Counted from the first letter of the stretch, positions 42,250 to 51,130 are shown. The stretch is 64,000 nt of DNA from SYFT01 sp964471115 (GCA_964471115.1 CAYYFE010000006.1:1-64000); one strand, 5' to 3'. Made by a program: numbers and translations. Notes: a model not told the origin generated them from the letters alone.

Positions 42250-44046
42250 ATGCATCCGTCCTCCCGCGCGGCCACGCGCATGCTCCTGCTGTGCGCCAGC
42301 CTCACCGCCGGCCTCGCGGCGCGTCCCGCGTTTGCACAGGCACCGCCCACCGTCACCGCCGAGGTCGTCGTCACCGCCACCGTCGCGCCCGTCCCGGCCG
42401 CCAGCGTCGGACGCACCGTCTTCACGCTGACGCGCGACGACCTGCAGCGCTTCGGCGTGACCTCGGTCATCGACGGCCTGCGGCTGCTGCCGGGCGTCGA
42501 CGTGAAGGCGCGCGGCCCGCACGACGTGCAGGCCGACTTCAGCCTGCGCGGCGCGACCTTCGGCCAGGCGCTCGTGTTGCTCGACGGCGTGCGGCTCAAT
42601 GACGCGCAGAGCGGACACCATAACGGCGAAATCCCCGCGCCGCTGGTGGGGGTGGACCGCATCGAAGTGGTGGCCGGCCCCGCCTCCGCGGTCCATGGCG
42701 CCGATGCGTTCGGCGGCACGATTCAGGTGCTGACCCGCCGCGGCCGACACCTCACCGGCCAGGGCGCGTTCGGCGAACACCGGACCGTCTCCGCGCAGGT
42801 GTCCTCGAGCGGGCACGTGTTGCCGGCGGCCTGGACCGTGGCCGCCTGGGGCGCGAGATCGGACGGCTTCATGTTCGATCGCGACTACGCGCAGGGCGGC
42901 GGCTCGCTGCGCGGCACGGTTTCCTCTTCGGTCACGATGGACGTCCGGCACCAGCGCCGCGCGTTCGGCGCCAACGGGTTTTACGGCAACTCCCCGTCGA
43001 AGGAATGGACCGACGGCACCGTCATCTCCACGCTGCTCAACCGGCAGGCCGGCGGCTGGACCACGCAGGCGCGGGTCGCCTGGCGCAACCACGGCGATCA
43101 CTTCCGGTGGGACATCAACCGCCCCGGGTTCGCCGAGAACCGGCATCGCACCAACGCGCTCGACGCCGACCTGACGCTGGGCCGCTCGCTGGGCGCCGCG
43201 CTGCGACTGACCGCGGGTGGCGGAGGCGGCGGCGACTGGATCACGTCGTCCAACCTCGGCGATCACACCTACGGCCGCGCGTACGCGTTCGCCGAGGCGT
43301 TGTGGGCGCCGGCCGCGCGAGTGTCGGTCCAGTCGGCGGTGCGATTCGATCACTACTCCACGTTCGGCGACGCCTGGAGCCCGTCCCTCTCGGCGGCCGT
43401 CCAGGTGTCCGGCCGCGTACGCCTGCGCGCCTCGGCCGCGCGCGCGTTCCGCATTCCCACCTTCACCGAGCGTTTTTATACCGACCCGGCGCACCTGGCC
43501 AGTGACACGCTGGCCCCCGAACGCGGGTGGGCGCTCGACAGCGGGCTTGACGTGCAGGCGGGCCGCTGGACGCTCAGCGCCACGCCGTTCATCCGCTGGG
43601 ATGAAGACGTCATTGACTGGATTCGCGGCAGCACGGCCGAACGCTGGCGCACCACAAACGTCCGCGACGTCACCACGCGCGGGCTGGAATGGTCGGCGTC
43701 CGGGCGCTTCACCGGCGCCCTGGTGCGCGCCCACGTCACGCTGCTGGACGTCGACGCGCCGAAGCTGACGATGTTGTCGAAGTATGTGCTCGACTACGCC
43801 CCGCGATCGGCGGGGCTGAGCGTGGCCGTCCCGCTGGCGGCCCGGGTCGTGCTGTCGGCGACGGCTGATGGGCGCGACCGGTTGGATGGACAGCAGTACG
43901 TCCTGCTGGGCGCCCGGCTGACACGGCCGGTGGGCCGCGTGGACGTGTTCGTCGAGGGCAGCAACCTGCTCGACGAGGCCTACCGGGAAATTGGCGGGGT
44001 GCCGATGCCCGGACGCTGGGTCAGCGCGGGCATCCGGCTGCGCTGA
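42250..44046 (+). CDS. TonB-dependent outer-membrane receptor, BtuB-like
   Basis: The 598-residue protein has a signal peptide (about 1-30), a TonB-box-like EVVVTAT, a plug domain (about 45-165, with DGLRLLPGVDVKARG and LLDGVRLNDAQSG and VEVVAGPASAVHGADAFGG-like text) and a 22-strand-type barrel that ends WVSAGIRLR. Size resembles BtuB and siderophore receptors, and the substrate is unknown. TAAGCT ends 6 nt before ATG 42250, so the mRNA is probably leaderless. Confidence 0.88.
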   Translation: MHPSSRAATRMLLLCASLTAGLAARPAFAQAPPTVTAEVVVTATVAPVPAASVGRTVFTLTRDDLQRFGVTSVIDGLRLLPGVDVKARGPHDVQADFSLRGATFGQALVLLDGVRLNDAQSGHHNGEIPAPLVGVDRIEVVAGPASAVHGADAFGGTIQVLTRRGRHLTGQGAFGEHRTVSAQVSSSGHVLPAAWTVAAWGARSDGFMFDRDYAQGGGSLRGTVSSSVTMDVRHQRRAFGANGFYGNSPSKEWTDGTVISTLLNRQAGGWTTQARVAWRNHGDHFRWDINRPGFAENRHRTNALDADLTLGRSLGAALRLTAGGGGGGDWITSSNLGDHTYGRAYAFAEALWAPAARVSVQSAVRFDHYSTFGDAWSPSLSAAVQVSGRVRLRASAARAFRIPTFTERFYTDPAHLASDTLAPERGWALDSGLDVQAGRWTLSATPFIRWDEDVIDWIRGSTAERWRTTNVRDVTTRGLEWSASGRFTGALVRAHVTLLDVDAPKLTMLSKYVLDYAPRSAGLSVAVPLAARVVLSATADGRDRLDGQQYVLLGARLTRPVGRVDVFVEGSNLLDEAYREIGGVPMPGRWVSAGIRLR

Positions 44047-44055
44047 CCGTTCGCC

Positions 44056-44307
44056 TTACTTGCCCGCCTCGTCGGACTCGTCTTCCTCGTCGCCCGTCTC
44101 GCCCCACGGCGCATCATCGCCCCAGGGCGACGCCTGCGGGCCGGGCACGATGCCGGCAATGTCTGGGTCTTCCCCGCCGGGCCCCCGCGGCACGACCGAC
44201 TTGCGCTCGCGGGCTTCTTCGCGGCGCGCGGCCTTTTCCTTCTGGCGCTCCTGACGAGCGCGCTCCCGGGCGCGTTTCTGCGCACTGACTTTTGGATGAT
44301 TCGCCAA
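44056..44307 (-). CDS. Small charged protein, unknown
   Basis: This 83-residue protein is very basic in its first half (KRARERARQERQKEKAARRE, likely a helix) and acidic at the end (ETGDEEDESDEAGK). I do not recognise a family. The only start in frame is TTG 44307, with AGGA about 5 nt upstream. It lies 36 bp after the gdx/sugE gene on the same strand and ends 9 bp from the convergent receptor gene. Confidence 0.5.
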   Translation of the reverse strand: MANHPKVSAQKRARERARQERQKEKAARREEARERKSVVPRGPGGEDPDIAGIVPGPQASPWGDDAPWGETGDEEDESDEAGK

Positions 44308-44343
44308 ATCCTGTCCTGACTCCCCGCCCGGTCTGGGCCCCTG

Positions 44344-44667
44344 TTAACGGCTGCCGGGCGCGAACTTCAATCCTATCAGTCCCGCGACGATCAGGCCGAC
44401 ACAGAAGAGGCGCACCGGCGAGGCCGACTCACCGAACCGCAGAATCCCGACGATGACCGTCCCGACCGCCCCGATCCCCGTCCACACCGCGTAGGCCGTG
44501 CCCAGCGGCAGCGACCGGACGGCAATCGCCAGCAGCCAGACGCTGCCCACCAGGGCCACCAGCGTCAGCACGGTCGGCACCGGCCGGCTGAACCCGTCAG
44601 TGAACTTCAGGCCCACCGCCCACGCGGTTTCGAGCACACCCGCCAACACCAGAATGAGCCACGGCAT
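44344..44667 (-). CDS. sugE: Gdx/SugE-type small multidrug resistance transporter
   Basis: The 107-residue protein has four membrane helices and the SMR proton/substrate residue Glu13 (AGVLETAWAVGLK). The motif LPLGTAYAVWTGIGAVGTVI and the WAVGLKFTDGFSR loop match the SugE/Gdx branch, whose studied members export guanidinium in exchange for protons. No guanidine riboswitch fits in the 18-bp gap upstream; TAGAGT ends 6 nt before ATG 44667, indicating a leaderless start. Confidence 0.9.
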   Translation of the reverse strand: MPWLILVLAGVLETAWAVGLKFTDGFSRPVPTVLTLVALVGSVWLLAIAVRSLPLGTAYAVWTGIGAVGTVIVGILRFGESASPVRLFCVGLIVAGLIGLKFAPGSR

Positions 44668-44673
44668 GACGGC

Positions 44674-44679
44674 ACTCTA
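44674..44679 (-). promoter_or_regulatory. -10 element of sugE/gdx
   Basis: TAGAGT on the minus strand ends 6 nt before ATG 44667. The surrounding bases (GTAGAGTGCC) are the same as before the gene at 46190. Confidence 0.45.
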
Positions 44680-44685
44680 CTCCAC

Positions 44686-46104
44686 TCACTGCCAGACCAT
44701 CAGGCGGTCGTGCGGACGGGCCGCATACTGCGCGGCCTGGGCACGGGCGCGTGTTTGTTCCGCGCCCCGCCACGCCCGCGGGCGCAGGTCCACCACCACC
44801 GTGCGGCCGGCGGCCTGATGAGCATCAAGCACCGCCGCGAGGTCAGCCGGCCAGGACCACCCGGGGCACACCGTCTGCCAGCGGCCCTCGGGTAACGCCG
44901 CCGTCGGCTCACGCCGAACCTGCTCCTTGATCAGGCCCACGGCCGGACAGGCGTGGCCGGTCACGATCACCGCATCGGCCGGTACCGACGCCAGGCGTTC
45001 TGCCATCGCGCGCGACACCTCCAGCCACGGGCGCTCCGCGCGGTGCACGACCACTGTTGCGATCGCGATGGGCAGCAGGAACCCGACAACCCATGCCGCG
45101 CGCCGCCTCCCGAGGGCCGCCGCGGCCGGCAGAGCGACGGCGGTCGGCAGCGCGATGAGCAGATACCGCGGACTGTAGGTCACACCGTGGTACGACGCCA
45201 TGACGGCCAGGACGAGCCACGACGGCAGGACCAGTGTGCTCCACCACGCCCCCTCACGCATCCGCACACTCCACATCGTCAGCATCACGCCCACTGGAGA
45301 CAATGCGACCAGCCATCCGGCGATGAGTCCCAGTTCCCGCGCGCCCCACTGCTGCAGTGCGCGGTCGTGCGCCATGCCCGCGCGCCAGTTGACGATGGTC
45401 TCGGTATATCCCGGCTGCACCGTCCAGGCCCAGACCATCGGGACCACGACACACAACACCGTGGCCACGCCGGCGGACAGCAGCAGGCGGATTCTTCGCA
45501 CGGGCTCGGTTCGCCAGAGCGCGAACGCCACCACGATGGCCATCACGATTGCCGCTTCGCGCAGGCCGGCGGCCAGGCCGAGCCACACTCCGGCCGACGC
45601 GGCGTCGCGCGCGCGCGTTGTGCGCGCGGCGCGCACCGCCCAGAACACCGCCAGGACGACGAAGGGGACGGTCGGACCGTCGGTGAGGACGGCGAAGCCG
45701 CTGTGCGCGAGCGCCGGTGACGTGGCGACCAGCGCGCCGGCGAGCAGCGAGGCGCGGCGATCGAATCCGAGTTCCCGCGCCAGCGCCCACGTGGCCGGCG
45801 CGGCGAGCGCGGTGAGCGCCAGGCACACCCAGCGCAGGACGGGTTCGAGGTGCCACACCGACCCGCCAATCCCCTGCCACCCGGCCGCGACGGCCTGGCT
45901 CAGCGCCGCGAATACCGGCCGGCCAAAGCCAAGCCCGCCCACCTCACCCGTCAGCGCCTGAGTGACGTAGCCGAACGAATCCCAATACACCGGCCCCCAC
46001 GACCCGACGACCAAACCACACGCCACGGTCAGCGCCCACAGGGCGCCCGCGGCTCCGCGGCCGCCAGAGCCGGCCGCGCTACGACCCCCTCGCCATCTCG
46101 TCAT
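44686..46104 (-). CDS. GT39/ArnT-like membrane glycosyltransferase
   Basis: The 472-residue protein has about ten membrane helices and an early loop with YWDSFGYVTQAL, in the place where PMT/ArnT-like GT-C enzymes keep their catalytic acidic residue. ALARELGFDRRASLLAGALVA is a typical family segment. The donor would be a polyprenyl-linked sugar; acceptor unknown. The start is uncertain: codons 8-17 after ATG 46104 lie in a REP-like hairpin, and the ATG itself lies in an 8-bp array. The first helix needs the codons from about residue 18. Confidence 0.72.
   Translation of the reverse strand: MTRWRGGRSAAGSGGRGAAGALWALTVACGLVVGSWGPVYWDSFGYVTQALTGEVGGLGFGRPVFAALSQAVAAGWQGIGGSVWHLEPVLRWVCLALTALAAPATWALARELGFDRRASLLAGALVATSPALAHSGFAVLTDGPTVPFVVLAVFWAVRAARTTRARDAASAGVWLGLAAGLREAAIVMAIVVAFALWRTEPVRRIRLLLSAGVATVLCVVVPMVWAWTVQPGYTETIVNWRAGMAHDRALQQWGARELGLIAGWLVALSPVGVMLTMWSVRMREGAWWSTLVLPSWLVLAVMASYHGVTYSPRYLLIALPTAVALPAAAALGRRRAAWVVGFLLPIAIATVVVHRAERPWLEVSRAMAERLASVPADAVIVTGHACPAVGLIKEQVRREPTAALPEGRWQTVCPGWSWPADLAAVLDAHQAAGRTVVVDLRPRAWRGAEQTRARAQAAQYAARPHDRLMVWQ
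46056..46083 (+). repeat. REP-like hairpin, copy 1
   Basis: 8-bp arms CGCGGCCG and CGGCCGCG around loop CCAGAGC, then CTACG. A 31-bp stretch from 46053 is identical to copy 2. It lies inside the first codons of the GT39-like gene and next to an 8-bp array. Confidence 0.75.
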
Positions 46105-46169
46105 CTTGCCATCTCGTCATCTCGCCATCTCGTCATCCCGTCGCTCGCCACCTCGCCATCTCGCCACCT
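46089..46169. repeat. 8-bp tandem array, about ten units
   Basis: About ten units of the type GCCATCTC / GTCATCTC lie between REP copy 1 and the promoter of the TPR/protease gene. It covers the annotated ATG of the GT39-like gene. Confidence 0.75.
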
Positions 46170-46177
46170 GTTTAGGG

Positions 46178-46183
46178 TAGAGT
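46178..46183 (+). promoter_or_regulatory. -10 element of the TPR/aspartyl-protease gene
   Basis: TAGAGT ends 6 nt before ATG 46190. TAGGGT at 46173-46178 overlaps it and is an alternative. Confidence 0.45.
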
Positions 46184-46189
46184 GCCCTC

Positions 46190-47722
46190 ATGCGAAAGCC
46201 CCGCCCTGCGGGCCTCGCGGCGCTCCTGTGTGGAGTGCTCGGGGCCGGACTCGTCGTCTCTGCCCAGAACGTGGCTCCGGGCCAGCGTCTCAACAGCGAA
46301 GCGCAACTGACACGCGGCGATCAGTATTTCGCGCAGCGCCGGTATCAGGAAGCGTTTCAGGCGTATGACGCCGCGCGCGCCAGTGAACGCGCCGGCACGC
46401 GGATTCTCGCCGGTGCCGGACAGGTGCAGACGCTCATGCGGATGAGCTTGTTCTCCGAGGCCGCGCGCATGGGCGGTGTCGTGGCGTCACGTGACCCCGA
46501 ACATCCGCTGGCCCTGGCGGTTCACGGTGACGCGCTGTGGGCGGCGGGCATGTTCGACGAGGCCGAGCGGCGGTACGACGAGGCGCTGGCGCGTGACGCG
46601 GAGCTGCCGTTGGGCCTGCACGGCAAGGGTCGCGCCCTGGCGGCCCGGCGGCAGTTCGACGAGGCGCTGCCGCTGCTGCGCCGCGCGATCGACCGCGACG
46701 ATCGACAGGCCGCGTTCCACTACACACTCGCCGGCGTCTACGAAGACCAGTTCAATTACCGTGACGCCACGCGCGCGCTGGATCGGTACCGCGACACCGT
46801 GTCGTCGCGTGAGATGGACGACCTGATGCAGTGGGCGCAGGCGCAGGCCGACTTCCTGCGCAGCTACGGGTCGCGCACGCCGTACGAACTGGTCAGCGGC
46901 GATCGCCTGTACACCGTGCCGCTGGTCATCGAGGAAGGCCGCGTGCGCGTCCGCGGGCGCGTGAACGACCGCGCCGACATTGATTTCGTGCTCGACACCG
47001 GCGCCGACCGCACGACATTGCCGCCGCCGCTGGCGTCACAGGCCGGCGTCGTGCCGGTGCAGACGCTCAAGACCGCGGGCGTCGGCGCGGTGGACGTCGG
47101 CTTCCGCGGCCTGCAGGTCGCGCGCATCGACGACCTGCAGATTGGCGATCTGCACGTGCGCCAGGTGGGTGCGCTCATCAAGAGCCCGACCATGCCGGGC
47201 CTGCCCCGGCCCGAAGGCGCGGGGTTCTCTCCACTGTCGATGGGGCTGTCGATTGAAGTCGACTACGGCGCGCAGACGTTGACCATGGGCCGCCTGCTGC
47301 CGGAGGCGCAGTACCCCATTCAGTTACCGCTGCGCATGCAGCGGCTGCCGTTCGTGCGCGCCACACTCAACGACGCCATGCCGGTCAACATGGCCATCGA
47401 CACCGGCGGCACGGCCATTTCGCTGAGCCGGCGTGTCGCCGGACGGCTCGAGACGCCCACGGCCCGGCTGGTCCCTGCCAAGGTGTATGGCACCAGCGGC
47501 TGGGATCCCAGCGCGTACCTGCTCCCGTTTGTGGACCTGTTCGTGGCGCCGGGCGTCGGCACGTCGCAGCGGTCCGTGGTCGTGCTCAACCTGGACGCGC
47601 CCAGCATGCTGCTGGGCTTTGAACTCGGCGGCATCCTCGGCCACGAGTTCCTCAGCAAGTACGTCGTGCGGATCGACCTGGTGCGCGGGTTCGTGGGGCT
47701 GCGACCAAGAGTCCTCACGTAA
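46190..47722 (+). CDS. TPR protein with tandem retropepsin-like aspartyl protease motifs
   Basis: The 510-residue protein has a signal peptide (about 1-25), TPR repeats (about 35-225) and a C-terminal part with two aspartyl-protease motifs, VLDTGADRTTLP (Asp269) and AIDTGGTAISLS (Asp404), 135 residues apart. Each half resembles a retropepsin-like monomer, so one chain could form a pepsin-like pseudo-dimer in the periplasm. Substrate unknown. TAGAGT ends 6 nt before ATG 46190, giving a leaderless mRNA. Confidence 0.8.
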   Translation: MRKPRPAGLAALLCGVLGAGLVVSAQNVAPGQRLNSEAQLTRGDQYFAQRRYQEAFQAYDAARASERAGTRILAGAGQVQTLMRMSLFSEAARMGGVVASRDPEHPLALAVHGDALWAAGMFDEAERRYDEALARDAELPLGLHGKGRALAARRQFDEALPLLRRAIDRDDRQAAFHYTLAGVYEDQFNYRDATRALDRYRDTVSSREMDDLMQWAQAQADFLRSYGSRTPYELVSGDRLYTVPLVIEEGRVRVRGRVNDRADIDFVLDTGADRTTLPPPLASQAGVVPVQTLKTAGVGAVDVGFRGLQVARIDDLQIGDLHVRQVGALIKSPTMPGLPRPEGAGFSPLSMGLSIEVDYGAQTLTMGRLLPEAQYPIQLPLRMQRLPFVRATLNDAMPVNMAIDTGGTAISLSRRVAGRLETPTARLVPAKVYGTSGWDPSAYLLPFVDLFVAPGVGTSQRSVVVLNLDAPSMLLGFELGGILGHEFLSKYVVRIDLVRGFVGLRPRVLT

Positions 47723-47747
47723 CGCGCGCTGGTCTTGAGCGCGCGAC

Positions 47748-47775
47748 CGCGGCCCGAAGACCGTGCCGCGCTACG
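47748..47775 (+). repeat. REP-like hairpin, diverged copy
   Basis: Arms CGCGGCCC and GTGCCGCG (one mismatch) are followed by CTACG, as in the other copies. It lies after the TPR/protease gene and runs straight into the 24-bp tandem pair. Confidence 0.5.
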
Positions 47776-47819
47776 TACTGCCCCGTACAGGACAATACGT
47801 ACTGCCCCGTACAAGACAA
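47772..47819. repeat. 24-bp tandem duplication
   Basis: Two copies, 47772-47795 and 47796-47819, differ at one base. Each has GTAC half-sites 6 nt apart (GTACTGCCCCGTAC). The pair lies between a REP-like hairpin and the tRNA-Pro terminator. Confidence 0.75.
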
Positions 47820-47843
47820 AAGGCCGGACATGACGTCCGGCCT
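47817..47843 (-). terminator. Terminator after tRNA-Pro
   Basis: On the minus strand a 9-bp stem (AGGCCGGAC with GTCCGGCCT, 5-nt loop) is followed by TTTTGTCTT. It ends 13 bp past the tRNA CCA. Confidence 0.65.
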
Positions 47844-47855
47844 CTTGCTGATCTT

Positions 47856-47932
<77 letters not shown>

Positions 47933-47941
47933 ACAACCGAA

Positions 47942-49237
47942 TCATCTTACCCCGAAAACCCTCCGGCCGCCCTGCATCACCAGAGAAACTTCACGAATCG
48001 CCCGAATCTGCGTCGTCGGATCGCCGGTCACGGCCACCAGATCGGCCACCAGACCGGGCCGGATGCGCCCGACCTGCTGGTCCAGGTGCAGGACGTCGGC
48101 CGCCACCGACGTGGCCGACGTGAGCGCCGAGAGCGGCGTCATCCCGTAGTCCACCATCAGTTCGAGTTCGCGGGCGTTGTCACCATGCGCGAACACGCCG
48201 ACGTCCGATCCGTTGACGATGCGCACACCGGCGGCCAGAGCGGCCTTGAACGACTCGCGCTTCTGCCGGATGCGCGCGGGCTCCGGGTCGATGCCCGGCT
48301 TCCATCCGCCGTACTGCGTGATCGCGTGGCCCGCGGCCAGCGTCGGACACAGGGCCACACCGCGTTCGGCCATCAGCCGGAAGACCTCGGGCGTGCCGCC
48401 GTCGCCGTGTTCAATGGTCTCGGCGCCGGCCTCCACCGCGCGCCGCATGCCCTCCGCGGTGCTCGCGTGCACCACCACGGGCCGGCCGCTGCTCTTCGCC
48501 GTGTCGACGATGAGCCGGAGTTCGTCGAGGGAGTACGTCGGCTGCGCCTCGCCCGACGGCCCCCAGCGATAGTCGCCGTACACCTTTACCACGTCGGCGC
48601 CCTTGCCGATCTGCTCGCGCACGGCCTTCACCAACGCGTCGACGCCGTCGGCTTCCTGCGCGCCCTGCGGAATGTCCCATTCGGCCGCAAACCCCTTCGG
48701 CGCGTAACTGCCCGTCGCAATCAATGCCCGCGTGGCGATGAGCAGCCGCGGCCCGGGGATGATGCCTTCGGCCAGCGCCTGCTTGAGCCCCACGTCGGCG
48801 TACCCGGCGCCCTCGGTGCCCAGATCGCGCAACGTCGTGAAGCCGGCGTCCAGCGTGGCTTTCAGGTGATTCACCGCGCGAGCCACGCGCAGGGCGTGCG
48901 ACTCGTTGAGCACCTGCTGATTCCACGGGGTCTCGTTGTAGGGATGGAGCAGGACGTGGGTATGCGCGTCGATCAGTCCGGGCAGGAGCGTCGCGTTGGG
49001 CAGGTCGATGACTTCGGCCCCTGGCGCGCGCACGTCAGCGGCGGGTCCCACCGCGACGATCCGGCCGCCACGCACATGCACGACATCCCCGACACGGACG
49101 CGCTCGCCGTCGAACACGCGCGCCGGTCGCAGCAACACGTCGCCGGCGGCCGGCTGTTGTGCGAGCGGCCGCGGGGCGGCCCAGAGACCGGCCACCGCCA
49201 GCACCGCCGCCACGCCCAGCCGGCGCGCGATCGTCAC
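47942..49237 (-). CDS. Secreted amidohydrolase
   Basis: The 431-residue protein has a signal peptide (about 1-27) and the metal-dependent amidohydrolase fold: LIDAHTHVLLHP (His92, His94), VVKVYGDYRW, VVVHASTAEGMRRAVEAG, TIEHGDGG and IVNGSDVG. It belongs to the imidazolonepropionase/prolidase-like group of exported amidohydrolases, but the substrate is not known. Start GTG 49237 lies 1 bp after the surE stop. Confidence 0.87.
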   Translation of the reverse strand: MTIARRLGVAAVLAVAGLWAAPRPLAQQPAAGDVLLRPARVFDGERVRVGDVVHVRGGRIVAVGPAADVRAPGAEVIDLPNATLLPGLIDAHTHVLLHPYNETPWNQQVLNESHALRVARAVNHLKATLDAGFTTLRDLGTEGAGYADVGLKQALAEGIIPGPRLLIATRALIATGSYAPKGFAAEWDIPQGAQEADGVDALVKAVREQIGKGADVVKVYGDYRWGPSGEAQPTYSLDELRLIVDTAKSSGRPVVVHASTAEGMRRAVEAGAETIEHGDGGTPEVFRLMAERGVALCPTLAAGHAITQYGGWKPGIDPEPARIRQKRESFKAALAAGVRIVNGSDVGVFAHGDNARELELMVDYGMTPLSALTSATSVAADVLHLDQQVGRIRPGLVADLVAVTGDPTTQIRAIREVSLVMQGGRRVFGVR

Positions 49238-49238
49238 G

Positions 49239-49997
49239 TCAGACTCCCGGCACCGCCGCCGAACTCAGCAGCGCGGTCGTGCGCTCCAGCATGCGGTGGT
49301 CGGTCAGGTCGGGCTGCAGCGGCGTCACCGAGATGAAGCCCTGGCGCACGGCGTGGTGATCCGACTGTTCATCGAAATCCCAGTCATCGGAGGCTTCCTC
49401 GATCCAGAAGTACGGCCGCTGCCGGGGATCGAGCCGTTGCGCGACCTTCGTGATGTGGTTGCGCCGCGCCTGCACCGTCGTGCGCACGCCCTTGACGGGA
49501 CCGGAGGGAACGTTGATGTTGAGGAACGTCCGCGGCGGCAGCGGCGCCTGCAACACGGCCGCCGCCATCTGCGCGGCAAACGCCGCAGCCGTCGAGAAGT
49601 CGAACGTCTCGCGCGTGAACTGCTGCGACACCGCGATGGCCGGATACCCCAGCAGCGCCCCTTCCAGCGCCCCCGCCACCGTCCCCGAATACGTCACATC
49701 GTCGCCGATGTTGAACCCCTTGTTGATGCCCGACACGATCAGATCGGGCTTGTGCGTCAGGATCTGGTCGATGGCGATGTTGACGCAGTCGGTGGGCGTG
49801 CCGTCCACCGCGAACACATCGTCCGAGACGCGCTCGACGCGCAGCGGCCGCCGCAGCGTCAGCGCGTGGCCAACGGCGCTGGCCTCGGTCTGGGGCGCGA
49901 CGATGACGACCTCGCCGACCGCGCGAAGCGCCGTGGCCAGCGCGTGAATCCCCGGGGAGAAATGTCCGTCGTCATTGGTTACGAGAATGCGAATCAT
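49239..49997 (-). CDS. surE: 5'/3'-nucleotidase SurE
   Basis: ATG 49997 gives 252 residues starting MIRILVTNDDGHFSPGIHAL, with the metal ligands Asp9-Asp10, and the second motif SGINKGFNIGDDVTYSGTV. SurE removes phosphate from nucleotides, and survival roles in stationary phase are known. Upstream in-frame codons to 50084 lack the family sequence. TATGAT ends 9 nt before the ATG. Confidence 0.95.
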   Translation of the reverse strand: MIRILVTNDDGHFSPGIHALATALRAVGEVVIVAPQTEASAVGHALTLRRPLRVERVSDDVFAVDGTPTDCVNIAIDQILTHKPDLIVSGINKGFNIGDDVTYSGTVAGALEGALLGYPAIAVSQQFTRETFDFSTAAAFAAQMAAAVLQAPLPPRTFLNINVPSGPVKGVRTTVQARRNHITKVAQRLDPRQRPYFWIEEASDDWDFDEQSDHHAVRQGFISVTPLQPDLTDHRMLERTTALLSSAAVPGV

Positions 49998-50006
49998 TGC
50001 CCGTTG

Positions 50007-50012
50007 ATCATA
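50007..50012 (-). promoter_or_regulatory. Possible -10 element of surE
   Basis: TATGAT on the minus strand ends 9 nt before ATG 49997. It overlaps the end of the acyltransferase gene. Confidence 0.4.
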
Positions 50013-51120
50013 CGCGGAGGAACCAGCGTTTGCGGTACAGGAGTTCGCACAACCCGTAGAGCACCGCCAGGTTGGCGAACGCAAATGCCAGCGAAGCGTT
50101 CTTCGGCGAGGCGTACGGCTCGAACGCCGTCGTGTACAGCCAGCGCAGCGCGGTGACCGACGTCCCGTCCGCGCCCGCGATGCGGATCCAGGCGAGCGTC
50201 TTGACCAGCAGCGCCGAGGCGATAAAGAGGAACAACGCGTTCACGCCCAGCACGACCAGCGGCCGAGCGAACCGATTCTGCCCCTTCACATCGAGCACCC
50301 AATAACACGCGGCCAGCGCCATGGCCGCCATGCCGCTGGTCAGCAGCACGTACGAACTCGTCCAGAGGTTCTTGTTGATCGGGAACGTGCGATCCCACAC
50401 GGTGGCCACGAGGATCGCGGCGCCGCTGGCGGCAATCAGGCCGGCGACCTTCTCGGTGGGCGTCCGCTGCGAGCGAATCCACACACCGGCGGCGACACCC
50501 GTGAGGGCGGTGCCGATGGCCGGCAGCGTGCTGAGCAGACCTTCCGGATCCCACGTGCGCGCCTGCCGCCAGAGATGGGCTTCGCCCAGCACCGTGCGAT
50601 CGAGCCACGCGCCGAGGTTGCCCGACGGCGTCAGGTCGCCGGCAAGACCGCCAGGCACGGGCACGAACCGCATCAAGGCCCAATACGCCAGCAACACGAG
50701 TGCGGCCACGCCGACGGCCGCCTGCCATTTGTCCTCGTCGTCCGCCTCGCGAAACGCGCGGAAGAACAACGCGGCGGCGAAGTAACACAGCGCCAGCCGC
50801 TGCAGGACTCCCATGATGCGGACGGTGGAGACATCAAAGCGCGGATACAACGCGAGCAGGAGGCCGAACGCGAAGATCAGCGCCGCGCGGCGTGCGATCA
50901 CGGACACCGGCATCGTCGAACGCGCGGACAGCGTGATGGAGACGCCGACGATGAACACGAAGAAGGGGAAGATGAGGTCGGTCGGTGTCCAGCCGTGCCA
51001 CGGCGCGTGCAGGAGCGGCGCGTACACCTGGCTCCAGTCACCGGGATTGTTGACGATCACCATCGCGGCCATGGTGGCGCCGCGAAAGACGTCGAGGGAG
51101 ACAAGCCGGGAGGACGTCAC
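50008..51120 (-). CDS. HGSNAT-like membrane acyltransferase (DUF5009 type)
   Basis: GTG 51120 gives 370 residues with about ten helices. The start LVSLDVFRGATMAAMVIVNN and the following TPTDLIFPFFVFIVGVSITL are the hallmark of bacterial relatives of heparan-alpha-glucosaminide N-acetyltransferase, which move acetyl groups from cytoplasmic acetyl-CoA across the membrane to a sugar. The bacterial substrate is unknown. It precedes surE by 10 bp. The open frame upstream to 52242 is a shadow of the divergent peptidase gene. Confidence 0.86.
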   Translation of the reverse strand: MTSSRLVSLDVFRGATMAAMVIVNNPGDWSQVYAPLLHAPWHGWTPTDLIFPFFVFIVGVSITLSARSTMPVSVIARRAALIFAFGLLLALYPRFDVSTVRIMGVLQRLALCYFAAALFFRAFREADDEDKWQAAVGVAALVLLAYWALMRFVPVPGGLAGDLTPSGNLGAWLDRTVLGEAHLWRQARTWDPEGLLSTLPAIGTALTGVAAGVWIRSQRTPTEKVAGLIAASGAAILVATVWDRTFPINKNLWTSSYVLLTSGMAAMALAACYWVLDVKGQNRFARPLVVLGVNALFLFIASALLVKTLAWIRIAGADGTSVTALRWLYTTAFEPYASPKNASLAFAFANLAVLYGLCELLYRKRWFLRV

Positions 51121-51130
51121 GGTGGCGGCC

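Noticed and set aside
44668..44685. Guanidine riboswitch before sugE/gdx
   Set aside because: Only 18 bp separate it from the upstream gene, too short for any known guanidine riboswitch.
46089..46169. CRISPR-like array
   Set aside because: The units are 8 bp in direct contact with no spacers; it is a simple tandem repeat.
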